Positions 17,616 through 25,973 of a DNA stretch of 39,406 nucleotides are shown piece by piece; the first letter of the stretch is position 1; the number at the start of each line of letters is the position of its first letter. The notes under the pieces are model-generated. The model was given only the letters and a program-made list of their open reading frames with translations, was not told the DNA's origin and did no database searches. This DNA comes from UBA1425 sp045537495 (GTDB lineage: Bacteria; Bacillota; Clostridia; Oscillospirales; Acutalibacteraceae): NCBI GenBank assembly GCA_045537495.1, contig JAZSPN010000113.1:1-39406 (forward strand), written 5' to 3'. The translations under genes were made by a program, and so were the position numbers.

Positions 17616-18383
17616 GTGAATAACAAGTTAAAAGTAATCATTACGGACGAAGGCACAGAATTTACAAAAAACTGCACATCGGCACTCAGGGGATACGGCT
17701 ACGAGGTGACGGTGGTACCGAAGGACGGCTCAGAGGTGCTGAGCTTTACGGAGCGAGTTGCACCCGATGTGCTTGTAATAGACAGCTTTCTGTCGCGTAT
17801 AGATGCACTCGGAGTGCTTACGGGTATCAGAAAGCTGAAAATCAAAAAGCCCGTTACGATGATTTTGTCGGGAGTGAACAACCCGAATTTAGAAAAAGAA
17901 ATGGTACAGAACGGAGCAGATTATTTTCTGCTGAAGCCCGTAGATGTACCACTTCTTTGTGAACGTATAAGACAGCTTGCAGGCTGGAGCGATGCCGTCG
18001 GAGCAGGCGAAAAGACGGGAGTGACCGATGACAACCTGCAAATACTTGTATCGGACATAATGCACCAGCTCGGAGTACCTGCCCATATCAAGGGATACAG
18101 ATATCTCAGAGAAGCCATAATAATGACGATTGATAACGGAGATATGATGAATTCCGTCACGAAGGTTTTGTATCCGACGGTGGCGAAAAAATTCAAAACA
18201 ACACCGTCGAGAGTTGAAAGAGCGATAAGACACGCCATCGAGGTGGCATGGGACAGAGGGGATGTAGACGTTCTTTCGTCGTATTTCGGATATACGATCC
18301 AGAATTCAAGAGGCAAGCCGACGAATTCCGAGTTTATAGCGATGATCAGCGACAGATTAAGACTTCGCATGAAGGCATCATGA
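17616..18383 (+). CDS. spo0A: Stage 0 sporulation protein A (Spo0A), response regulator
   Basis: 255 residues from GTG at 17616, 8 bases after AAGGAGG. Spo0A is the phosphorylation-controlled DNA-binding master regulator of entry into sporulation. The C-terminal effector domain (about 140-255) is a close match to the family: SRVERAIRHAIEVAWDRGD (198-216) and GKPTNSEFIAMI (233-244). The receiver domain (1-125) is more divergent: acidic pair D11-E12 rather than D-D, the phospho-acceptor D56 kept at the classical position, S85 in the switch position and K107 in LLKP kept, but the usual MP after the acceptor Asp is replaced by FLSR. Its stop codon shares the palindrome TCATGA with that of the convergent anSME gene. 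Identification is firm on the effector domain. Confidence 0.95.
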   Translation: MNNKLKVIITDEGTEFTKNCTSALRGYGYEVTVVPKDGSEVLSFTERVAPDVLVIDSFLSRIDALGVLTGIRKLKIKKPVTMILSGVNNPNLEKEMVQNGADYFLLKPVDVPLLCERIRQLAGWSDAVGAGEKTGVTDDNLQILVSDIMHQLGVPAHIKGYRYLREAIIMTIDNGDMMNSVTKVLYPTVAKKFKTTPSRVERAIRHAIEVAWDRGDVDVLSSYFGYTIQNSRGKPTNSEFIAMISDRLRLRMKAS

Positions 18384-19466
18384 TTTTTCGCCGATAAAAA
18401 CTCTGAACAAAGGCAGGCAGGAAGAAAAGAATTTCTTGTAGGCGAGGCAGTAATCCGCACTTTGACGAAGCCTTTTGCAACCGCCTCCTCTGCAAAGGGG
18501 AAATACTTTACACTCTCTGCACTTTTCGTCAAGTAAAAGACTTTCCTTAATGAAGCTTTTTGCGGTATCGGACTCTGCCATTTCGCAAAAAGACGAGTCC
18601 TTTATATTGCCGAGAAGATATTCATCGGTGCAGTAAAAGTCGCACGGATATATGTTGCCGTTTGATTCTGCAACGAACTGATGCGTACAGTGACCGCAGA
18701 TACCGCATTGTTCCGTCTTCTGACCGAGGTAGAGCCTGACGAGATTGTCGAAGTAGCGGACACTCATGTAATTGCCCTTCACATAGTCCTTTACGTAAAG
18801 ATTAAAGACTTTACAAAGGAAATTGCCGTACTGTTCCTCGGTCATGTAGAGCTCAGAATCCTCAGAAGTGCCGAAGGGGCGAAGACACGGAATGAATTGC
18901 AGATACCGAAAGCCCTTGGAGCGGAAATAGCGGTAGATTTTTTCTGCATTGTCGGCGCAGTACCCCGTAAGAACTGTCAGAATATTAAAATCAACATCAT
19001 ATTTTTTCAAAAGCTCAGCCGTCGAGAGAATTCTGTAAAAGGAATTTTGTCCCGACGGTTTTTTTCTGAATTTATTGTCATCGAGATTACCGTCAAGACT
19101 GAGTCCTGTGAGAAATGAATTTTCCTTGAAAAAAGAAGCCCATTCGCCGTCGATAAGAGTGCCGTTTGTCTGAATACTGTAAAAGACGGGAGATTTTTTT
19201 ATGTTGAGCCGATTTACGGTATCGGTAAAGCCTTTGAAAAAGTCGAGTCCTGCAAGAGTCGGCTCACCGCCCTGAAAAGCGAAAGCGACACTTTCACCGT
19301 CGGCGAAGTCGAGTGCTTTTCTTATCAGCAATTCGGCGGTGTCGTGAGTCATCATATCAAATTGAGGAAAATCACGGTGCTTCGAAACATCCTTGTAAAA
19401 GCAGTATTCGCAAGCCATGTTACAAAGAGAAGAAGCCGGCTTTATCATCAGAGAAACGGGAGGCAT
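18378..19466 (-). CDS. Anaerobic sulfatase-maturating enzyme (anSME), radical SAM/SPASM
   Basis: 362 residues. This enzyme uses S-adenosylmethionine and a [4Fe-4S] cluster to convert the active-site Cys or Ser of sulfatases to formylglycine. The radical SAM cluster motif is C15-x3-C19-x2-C22 (CNMACEYCFY), followed by FQGGEPTL and the SIQTNGT motif. A C-terminal SPASM domain binds extra clusters: cysteines in QCGICGHCTHQF, YPCDFYC and KCRECKVFPLCRGGGC. AAGGTG precedes the ATG. It lies 14 bases after a sulfatase whose motif is the Cys type (CSPSR), its likely substrate. Convergent with spo0A, overlapping it by 6 bases. It fits an organism living without oxygen. Confidence 0.94.
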   Translation of the reverse strand: MPPVSLMIKPASSLCNMACEYCFYKDVSKHRDFPQFDMMTHDTAELLIRKALDFADGESVAFAFQGGEPTLAGLDFFKGFTDTVNRLNIKKSPVFYSIQTNGTLIDGEWASFFKENSFLTGLSLDGNLDDNKFRKKPSGQNSFYRILSTAELLKKYDVDFNILTVLTGYCADNAEKIYRYFRSKGFRYLQFIPCLRPFGTSEDSELYMTEEQYGNFLCKVFNLYVKDYVKGNYMSVRYFDNLVRLYLGQKTEQCGICGHCTHQFVAESNGNIYPCDFYCTDEYLLGNIKDSSFCEMAESDTAKSFIKESLLLDEKCRECKVFPLCRGGGCKRLRQSADYCLAYKKFFSSCLPLFRVFIGEKS

Positions 19467-19480
19467 GCTGTCACCTTAAA

Positions 19481-21493
19481 TCATTCAATGATTCCTCTTC
19501 TGTTATTTTTGAAATCCGACTGAATCTCGTCAAGCCTTTTATGGAATTCGTCGGCAATCTCGGGATAAACCGTGGCTCTGTTGTAGTTTTCTCCGTGATC
19601 GTCATTCAGAATGTGGAGCCAGTTGTTGCGGAATTTATCGAAGAAGGCGGAATTATCGTTCTGAATTCTGTCAAAATATTTAAACGTAATATATTCGTTT
19701 TGTGTCAGTACATCGTAGGAGTAATCGGGATGCGCGACGAGAACGTTTTCTTTCGGCACGGAATACTGGATTGCCTTGATATCTTCACGTTTCATATGAA
19801 GAATGGGATTCTCTTCAAAATGAATAATGTCGTTGTTGTCGAACAGCGGAGTCATCGAAACACCGTCGATAATTCTGTCATCGGGCAGACAGCCTCTTTC
19901 TCCGCCGTTGCCCGTAATATCGCAAAGGTCGATGAGAGTGGGGAACAGATCGACGAGCGTGGCGGAGCTGTCACGTACGGTGCCTTTTTCGATGATGCCG
20001 TCGGAGTTGTCCCAGCGAATCATGAACGGTACCTTCTGACCGCCTTCGTAGGCGAGATATTTGCCTCCGCGTAAATCACCGACGGAGCCTTCGAGAGCGG
20101 GACCGTTATCGCTTGTGAAAATAATAATTGTATCATCGAGAATACCGAGAGAGTCCATGGTGTCGAAAAGAACGCCGAGGTAGTAATCGAATTCACTGAT
20201 GCAGTCAACGTAAGTTCCCATGCCCGAAACGCCTTCGAAATCTTCGCCGACGAATACGGGAGCGTGAGGCCACGGAGAAGCATAATAGGCGAAGAAGGGC
20301 TGATTTGCTTCTGCCTGAGAGGAAATCCACTCCGTAATTTCATCGTGAATTAATGCGGTAGCCTGACTTTGATCCTTCATGTCTTCGATGCTTCGTGCGA
20401 TTTCCCACTGACCGTTTTCTTCGCGGACGTGATAGAAGGGCGTCATGTCGTTGACGTGGTGGGAGCCGTAGAAATAGTCGAAGCCCTGATTCGTGGGAAG
20501 ATATTCGCCGTAATCGCCGAGATGCCACTTTCCGAAAGCGGCGGTGGAGTAGCCGGCACCTGAGAAAACCTCGGCGAGGGTGATTTCGTCGCCGAGCATA
20601 CCGTCGACGTTGCTTCCCATCTCGAAGGAATTGAAAACTCTTGTGGCGGCGAGGGGAGAAAGTGTGTTTACCGTCGGATAAATGACGTTGTCGGCAAAGC
20701 CTCGGTACGGGTATCTTCCCGTCAGAGCGGCAAAGCGCGAAGGGGAGCATACCGAGTATGCCGAGTAGAAGTTGGTGAGATTCAGACCGTTTTCGCCGAT
20801 GCTGTCGATGTTCGGAGTGTCGTAGATTGAGCCGTTGAGCGAAATATCGCCGTAGCCGAGATCGTCCATCATGATGAAGAGTACGTTGGGGGAATGAGAT
20901 GCATCGGCATTTTTGTCGATGTTTTTGAGGTAGTCGTCATGACCGTCCCACAGACGCACCGTATCGGGTTTTGCACGGAGATTTCCCGTCAGCACGTACA
21001 TTACGGAGCTTCCCGTTAAAAGTATGCTGAAAGTGAAAGAAAGAAGCTTTTTGAGAATGTTTTTATTGAAGGAGTGCTTAGCGACAAAGAAAAGACCGGC
21101 AAGGGAAAGGGCTGTCGGAAGAAACAGAAGCACATTTCCGAGAAGCCTTGTAAAGATATTTCCTTCGCCCGTAAGAAGTGGGTGTGCGGCGGAAGAAAAA
21201 CCGACCTTTCCCGAAATGAAAGCACCGAAGCCGGCATCTGCACCTAAAACGGTGAAATAAACCAACAATGCGACGGCAATTAAAGTGTATGAATAAATCA
21301 TTTTTGAGTAGACCGTCTTTTTGATTAACAGTGAAAGGAAAATGATTGCAGACAAAACACAGCAAGCGAACATGCAGACGAGCGCAACTATGTTGAGTCT
21401 TAAAGTGAGAAGTGAAAAGAAGAGCAGATAGCCGACAACCAAAAGAATTGTCGGGAATACTTTCTTGTCGGAATTCAACGTTATGTTTTTCAT
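19481..21493 (-). CDS. Membrane-anchored Cys-type sulfatase (formylglycine motif) with five N-terminal transmembrane helices
   Basis: 670 residues from ATG at 21493, preceded by AGGTG. An N-terminal region with about five hydrophobic segments (near 12-30, 36-58, 66-86, 117-138, 150-170) carries an exterior sulfatase domain from about residue 200. It has the metal-binding DD at 210-211 (LFIMMDDLGYGD), and the sulfatase signature C-S-P-S-R at 249-253 within a CxPxR-x4-TG frame, so C249 should become formylglycine, made by the anSME encoded next. Later motifs GKWHLGD and FTSDNGP are also family hallmarks. Five helices plus an exterior sulfatase fold resembles lipoteichoic acid synthases, but those use Thr. 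It begins just past the his-operon terminator. Substrate (host mucin, GAG or algal sulfate) is not determinable. Confidence 0.92.
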   Translation of the reverse strand: MKNITLNSDKKVFPTILLVVGYLLFFSLLTLRLNIVALVCMFACCVLSAIIFLSLLIKKTVYSKMIYSYTLIAVALLVYFTVLGADAGFGAFISGKVGFSSAAHPLLTGEGNIFTRLLGNVLLFLPTALSLAGLFFVAKHSFNKNILKKLLSFTFSILLTGSSVMYVLTGNLRAKPDTVRLWDGHDDYLKNIDKNADASHSPNVLFIMMDDLGYGDISLNGSIYDTPNIDSIGENGLNLTNFYSAYSVCSPSRFAALTGRYPYRGFADNVIYPTVNTLSPLAATRVFNSFEMGSNVDGMLGDEITLAEVFSGAGYSTAAFGKWHLGDYGEYLPTNQGFDYFYGSHHVNDMTPFYHVREENGQWEIARSIEDMKDQSQATALIHDEITEWISSQAEANQPFFAYYASPWPHAPVFVGEDFEGVSGMGTYVDCISEFDYYLGVLFDTMDSLGILDDTIIIFTSDNGPALEGSVGDLRGGKYLAYEGGQKVPFMIRWDNSDGIIEKGTVRDSSATLVDLFPTLIDLCDITGNGGERGCLPDDRIIDGVSMTPLFDNNDIIHFEENPILHMKREDIKAIQYSVPKENVLVAHPDYSYDVLTQNEYITFKYFDRIQNDNSAFFDKFRNNWLHILNDDHGENYNRATVYPEIADEFHKRLDEIQSDFKNNRRGIIE

Positions 21494-21503
21494 GATAACA
21501 CCT

Positions 21504-21530
21504 AAAAATCCCCACAACAGCGTTGCGGGG
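21504..21530 (-). terminator. Terminator of the histidine operon
   Basis: On the - strand a 9-bp stem with a 3-base loop (21510-21530, one G-T pair) followed by ATTTTT. It starts 8 bases after the hisIE stop. The following AGGTG ribosome binding site of the sulfatase gene abuts the T run directly. Confidence 0.85.
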
Positions 21531-21537
21531 AGAATAA

Positions 21538-22188
21538 TCAAACCATTTTTTCCTGTTTTACTTTTTTGTCGATGACGTGACGCGAAGCGAGTTCTGCCGT
21601 GATATCATCGACGGAAATGCCCATCTGAGCCATGAGAACCATTACGTGATACGCGAGATCGGCAATTTCGTAGACGGTTTCTTTGACGTCGTTGTTCTTG
21701 GCGCCGACGATGACTTCGGTAGATTCCTCACCGACCTTTTTGAGGATTTTATCAATACCCTTTTCAAAGAGGTAAGTGGTATAGGAGCCTTCCTTTTTCT
21801 CTTCCTTGCGGCCGATGATGAGATTCATAAGACCGTGATAAGAAAAAGCTTCGGGAATATCTTCGTTTTCGAAAAGAACGTCGTTGAAACAGCCTTCGGC
21901 ACCCGTATGGCAGGCGGGACCTTCTTTTTTGACATAGACGGTGAGAGCATCACTGTCGCAGTCGGCAACTATTTTTACGATGTGCTGAACATTGCCCGAA
22001 GTTTCACCCTTGCGCCAGAGCTCCTGACGTGAACGTGACCAGAAGCAGGTGCGTTTTTCGTCGATGCTTATCTGAAGGCTTTCGCGGTTCATGTAAGCGA
22101 GAGTGAGCACCTTGTTTGTTTCGTAGTCCACGACGACAGCGGGAATAAGACCGTTTGCGTCGAATCTGAGAGAATCAAAGTTAATCAT
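21538..22188 (-). CDS. hisIE: Bifunctional phosphoribosyl-AMP cyclohydrolase / phosphoribosyl-ATP pyrophosphatase (HisIE)
   Basis: 216 residues, the normal length of the fusion. It catalyses steps two and three of histidine synthesis. The N-terminal cyclohydrolase domain shows LAYMNRESL, FWSRSRQELW and the Zn/Mg sites DCDSD and CHTG; the C-terminal pyrophosphatase domain from about 120 has KVGEESTEVIVGAKN. TAGGAGG spans the stop codon of hisF and supplies the ribosome binding site. Last gene of the operon, followed by a hairpin terminator. Confidence 0.96.
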   Translation of the reverse strand: MINFDSLRFDANGLIPAVVVDYETNKVLTLAYMNRESLQISIDEKRTCFWSRSRQELWRKGETSGNVQHIVKIVADCDSDALTVYVKKEGPACHTGAEGCFNDVLFENEDIPEAFSYHGLMNLIIGRKEEKKEGSYTTYLFEKGIDKILKKVGEESTEVIVGAKNNDVKETVYEIADLAYHVMVLMAQMGISVDDITAELASRHVIDKKVKQEKMV

Positions 22189-22199
22189 ATATAAACCTC

Positions 22200-22958
22200 C
22201 TATATTCTTACGTTGATGCCGTCGGCACGAAGTTTTTCTTTGAGTTCACGTATGGAAACCTCACCGAAGTGGAAAATTGAAGCGGCAAGACCTGCATCAA
22301 TCGAGGGAATCGCATTGAAAAGCTCCGTGAAGTGTTGCATATTGCCTGCACCGCCCGAAGCGATAACGGGAACGGAAGAAATTTCGCAAACCTTTTGAAG
22401 CATTTCGATGTCGAAGCCGTTTTTCACACCGTCGGTATCGATGCTGTTGATGACAAGCTCACCTGCACCGGAATCAAGACCGTGCTTTATCCATTCGAGA
22501 GCATCCATGCCGGTGTTTTCGCGTCCGCCCTTGGAAAATACTCTGAAAACGCCGTCAACACGTTTGACGTCAACGGAAAGAACGACGCACTGATCACCGT
22601 AAAGCTTCGCCGCTTCAGCGATGAGGGAGGGGTTTCGGATAGCGCCCGAGTTAACGCTTACCTTGTCGGCACCGCATTTGAGAACACGGTCGAAATCCTC
22701 GACGGAATTGATGCCTCCGCCGACAGTCAGCGGAATAAAAACGCTGGAAGCCGCCTCTTTGAGAATGTCGGTGAAGATTGAACGTCCCTCCGAGGATGCC
22801 GTGATATCGTAGAAAACAAGCTCATCGGCGCCGCATTCGCTGTAAAACTTAGCGAGAGAAACGGGAGAGGAAACGTCGCGAAGTCCCAGAAAGTTGGTAC
22901 CCTTTACGACACGTCCGTTACGTACATCGAGGCAGGGGATAATTCTTTTAGTAATCAT
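22200..22958 (-). CDS. hisF: Imidazole glycerol phosphate synthase cyclase subunit HisF
   Basis: 252 residues, (beta/alpha)8 barrel. With HisH it converts PRFAR and ammonia to imidazole glycerol phosphate and AICAR. Catalytic aspartates D11 (IIPCLDVRNGRVVKG) and the D in INSIDTDGVKNG are present. The ATG overlaps the hisA stop by four bases (ATGA), indicating translational coupling, and precedes hisIE by 11 bases. Confidence 0.97.
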   Translation of the reverse strand: MITKRIIPCLDVRNGRVVKGTNFLGLRDVSSPVSLAKFYSECGADELVFYDITASSEGRSIFTDILKEAASSVFIPLTVGGGINSVEDFDRVLKCGADKVSVNSGAIRNPSLIAEAAKLYGDQCVVLSVDVKRVDGVFRVFSKGGRENTGMDALEWIKHGLDSGAGELVINSIDTDGVKNGFDIEMLQKVCEISSVPVIASGGAGNMQHFTELFNAIPSIDAGLAASIFHFGEVSIRELKEKLRADGINVRI

Positions 22959-23680
22959 GAGTGCATCTCCCTTGCAAGAGTGACGGCTTCTTTAAGGTCG
23001 ATGTTTCCCGTGTAAATGGCTTTGCCGAGAATCGCACCGTAAAGCCCCATATCGCGAAGTGCCGTTACGTCGTCGATGGAGGTAACACCGCCCGAAGCGA
23101 TAATGTCCATGTTGAAATATTCGGAAAGATCCTTGTAAAGAGGAAGGTTAGTACCCTTGAGAGCACCGTCCTTCGAAATATCGGTACAGATAACGGTCGA
23201 AACACCCATTTCCTGAAGACTTGTGAAGAAGTCGAAGCAAGCGACATCGGACTTTTCCGTCCATCCCTTGATTGCAACAAAACCATCTTTAAGATCGACA
23301 CCGACAGCGATTTTTTCCCCGTATTTTGAAACCATCTTACGTAAAAATACGGGATCTGTTACGGCGGTGGTGCCGATGATGACACGCATAACGCCGATGT
23401 CGAGATATCTTTCGATAACGTCGCTGGTGCGGATACCTCCGCCTATCTGAACCTTGAGTCCGCTGTTTCTGACGAGGTCTTCGACAACATCGATATTGGG
23501 CGTCGTGCCGTTTTTGGCGCCTTCAAGATCGACAACGTGAAGGAATTCGGCACCCGAATTTTTGAAGCTCTTCGCAACGGAAAGAGGAGAATCGCTGTAC
23601 ACGGTCATCTGTGAGTAATCACCTTTGTAAAGGCGTACAACTTTACCGTCATATATATCTGTTGCAGGAAAAATATTCAT
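22955..23680 (-). CDS. hisA: ProFAR isomerase HisA
   Basis: 241 residues. It isomerises ProFAR to PRFAR (step four). A (beta/alpha)8 barrel homologous to HisF with catalytic D8 (FPATDIYDGKVVRL) and a second Asp in ICTDISKDGALKG. AAGGAGG precedes the ATG by 8 bases. It ends overlapping hisF by 4 bases. Confidence 0.96.
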   Translation of the reverse strand: MNIFPATDIYDGKVVRLYKGDYSQMTVYSDSPLSVAKSFKNSGAEFLHVVDLEGAKNGTTPNIDVVEDLVRNSGLKVQIGGGIRTSDVIERYLDIGVMRVIIGTTAVTDPVFLRKMVSKYGEKIAVGVDLKDGFVAIKGWTEKSDVACFDFFTSLQEMGVSTVICTDISKDGALKGTNLPLYKDLSEYFNMDIIASGGVTSIDDVTALRDMGLYGAILGKAIYTGNIDLKEAVTLAREMHS

Positions 23681-23692
23681 AAAAAGACCTCC

Positions 23693-24313
23693 TTATTTCA
23701 TTTCGCAAAAAGCGCGGAGAATCGAAAGACCTGTTTCACCGCTCTTTTCGGGATGGAACTGAGTACCGAAAACGGTACCCTCCGACACGGCGGCAGTAAG
23801 CATTGCGCCGTACTCCGTGGAAGCAATAACCGATTCGTCGCAGTTCTTTGCATAGTAGGAATGAACAAAGTAAACATAGTCACCGTCGTTGATATACTTA
23901 AAAAGAGGACTTTTTTCCCTGTTCTTCGGGAATGAAAGAGAATTCCAGCCGATCTGAGGAATTTTAAGACTCTTCGGAACATCCGGCTCAATGGGGACAA
24001 CGTCACCCTTTATAAGGTGCAAGCCTTCGTGTTCGCCGTATTCGAAGCTTCTGTCAAAAAGAAGCTGCATACCGAGGCAGATGCCGAGTAAAGGTTTTTT
24101 ACTTGACGCACAAAAGTGGGTGAACTTGTCAAGCTCCGACGAGCGAAGCTTAGAAGCGGCATCGGAAAAAGCACCGACACCGGGGAGGATTATTCTGTCG
24201 CAGGAGGCGAGTATATCGGCATCGCCCGAAACCACAGTATCTTCACCGATAGAAGCGAAAGAACTGCAAAGGGAGAAGAGGTTGCCGACACCGTAATCTA
24301 TAATACCGGTCAT
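23693..24313 (-). CDS. hisH: Imidazole glycerol phosphate synthase glutaminase subunit HisH
   Basis: 206 residues, class I glutamine amidotransferase that supplies ammonia to HisF. The nucleophile elbow LGICLGMQLLFD contains the catalytic Cys, and GTQFHPEKSGE supplies the His-Glu pair. Its ATG shares one base with the hisB stop (TAATG), implying coupled translation. 12 bases separate it from hisA. Confidence 0.96.
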   Translation of the reverse strand: MTGIIDYGVGNLFSLCSSFASIGEDTVVSGDADILASCDRIILPGVGAFSDAASKLRSSELDKFTHFCASSKKPLLGICLGMQLLFDRSFEYGEHEGLHLIKGDVVPIEPDVPKSLKIPQIGWNSLSFPKNREKSPLFKYINDGDYVYFVHSYYAKNCDESVIASTEYGAMLTAAVSEGTVFGTQFHPEKSGETGLSILRAFCEMK

Positions 24314-24891
24314 TATAAAACACCTTTCGTTGAGGGAATAGCAGTACCGGTGATACTGACAGCGGATTTCATGACTCTTCCGAGAGCTTTGAAGGCGGCT
24401 TCAATGATGTGATGGGAATTTGAGCCGAAAAGCTGTTTGAAGTGAAGTGTGATGTCACTGTTTCTGACGAAGGAAATCATGAACTCTTCGCAGAGCTCCG
24501 TATCAAAATCACCGACCTTCGGTGTGGGAATATTGAGAGAATAGTTGATGTAAGCGCGTCCCGATATATCGACGGCACAGAGCATGAGCGTTTCATCCAT
24601 GGGAAGAATTATGTCGGCATAGCGTGCGATGCCTTTTTTGTCGCCGAGAGCTTCCCTGAAGGCAAGACCTAAGCAGATACCGATATCCTCAACGGAGTGA
24701 TGGTAGTCCACCTGACAGTCACCCTTGCAGTTGACAGTCAGGTCGAAAGAGCCGTGGGAAGCAAAAAGAGTAAGCATATGATCGAGGAAACCGCAACCCG
24801 TGTTGATATCGCTTTTACCGCTGCCGTCAAGGTTTAAGGACAGCGAAATATCCGTTTCGGCGGTTTTTCTGATAATTTCCGAAGTGCGCAT
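24313..24891 (-). CDS. hisB: Imidazoleglycerol-phosphate dehydratase HisB (monofunctional)
   Basis: 192 residues. It dehydrates imidazole glycerol phosphate to imidazole acetol phosphate. The histidine-rich manganese sites are visible: GCGFLDHML, DYHHSVED and SNSHHIIEAAFKALGR. There is no N-terminal histidinol phosphatase domain, so that activity must come from a gene elsewhere. AAGGAGG is 5 bases before the ATG. Confidence 0.96.
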   Translation of the reverse strand: MRTSEIIRKTAETDISLSLNLDGSGKSDINTGCGFLDHMLTLFASHGSFDLTVNCKGDCQVDYHHSVEDIGICLGLAFREALGDKKGIARYADIILPMDETLMLCAVDISGRAYINYSLNIPTPKVGDFDTELCEEFMISFVRNSDITLHFKQLFGSNSHHIIEAAFKALGRVMKSAVSITGTAIPSTKGVL

Positions 24892-24906
24892 GTGAACCTC
24901 CTTGAT

Positions 24907-25962
24907 TTAAGAAAGAAGCTTTTTCAGTGTATTGACGAGAGTTTCCATATCGTTTTCTGAGCCGATGGAAATTCTGTTGAAATCTTTTATGATATCGAGA
25001 GAAAAATGTCTTACGAGAATGCCGTTTTCCCGAAGATACGAATATATTTCGTCGCCCGAAAACTTTTCGTGACGTACAAAAATGAAGTTTGCCATGGAAT
25101 CGATTACGAAAAAGCCGAGCTTACGCAATTCGTCCGTCGTATATTCTCTTGCTTTAATGACCGCCCTGCAGTTATCTGCATAGTATTCGTTATCATCGAT
25201 GGCGGCAATTCCCGCCGCCATGGTGGAACGGTTGATATTGTAGGGGTTTACGGAATACTTGACTTTTTCAAGGTCCTCTATAATCTCACGGCAGGCGATA
25301 CCGAAGCCGAGTCGGGCACCGGCAAGAGAGTGAGATTTCGAGAAAGTGTGGACAACGAGAAGATTGTCGTATTCGTTTATAAGCGGAATACAGCTTTCTG
25401 CACCGAAATCCACATAAGCCTCGTCGATGATAACGAGATTGTCGCGGTTGGCATCGAGAATTCTTCGTACGTCGTCAACCGAAAGACAGAGTCCCGTCGG
25501 GGCGTTCGGATTCGCAATGACGATATTCGACGAAAGAGAAAGATAATCATCGGCATTTACCGAAAAATCGTCACGAAGCGGGATTTTTTCGTAAGGGATG
25601 TTGTAGAGATCGGCAAAAACGGGATAGAAGCCGTAGCTGATACTCGGGAAAGCGATGCCCTTTTTGTCGTCGCAGAAGCCGTAGAAGGCGAAAGCGAGAA
25701 CTTCATCGGAGCCGTTACCGCAGAAAATGTTTTCCCGGGAAACTCCGAAGAGGTCGGCCGCCTTCTGTTTCAGGACGGAACATTCGGGATCGGGATAAAG
25801 CTGTAACAGTGAAGCCGACGAAGCGACGGCATCGAGAACGCCTTCTGAAGGCGGAAACGGAGATTCGTTGGTATTGAGTTTTATATAAACAGTATCCTTG
25901 GGCTGTTCACCGGGAACGTAGGAAACAAGGCTTTTCAGTTTGTCGGAAAAGAATCTGCTCAT
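24907..25962 (-). CDS. hisC: Histidinol-phosphate aminotransferase HisC
   Basis: 351 residues from the ATG at 25962, chosen because GAGAGGT lies 6 bases upstream; an ATG at 25977 overlapping the hisD stop is possible and adds five residues. Fold type I PLP enzyme. The PLP lysine sits in HTFSKSHSLAGARLG, with NPNAPTG and the IDEAYVDFG cofactor-site motifs upstream. It transfers an amino group to imidazole acetol phosphate. Assigned to the histidine pathway by both sequence and operon position. Confidence 0.95.
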   Translation of the reverse strand: MSRFFSDKLKSLVSYVPGEQPKDTVYIKLNTNESPFPPSEGVLDAVASSASLLQLYPDPECSVLKQKAADLFGVSRENIFCGNGSDEVLAFAFYGFCDDKKGIAFPSISYGFYPVFADLYNIPYEKIPLRDDFSVNADDYLSLSSNIVIANPNAPTGLCLSVDDVRRILDANRDNLVIIDEAYVDFGAESCIPLINEYDNLLVVHTFSKSHSLAGARLGFGIACREIIEDLEKVKYSVNPYNINRSTMAAGIAAIDDNEYYADNCRAVIKAREYTTDELRKLGFFVIDSMANFIFVRHEKFSGDEIYSYLRENGILVRHFSLDIIKDFNRISIGSENDMETLVNTLKKLLS

Positions 25963-25973
25963 GGTAGGACCTC

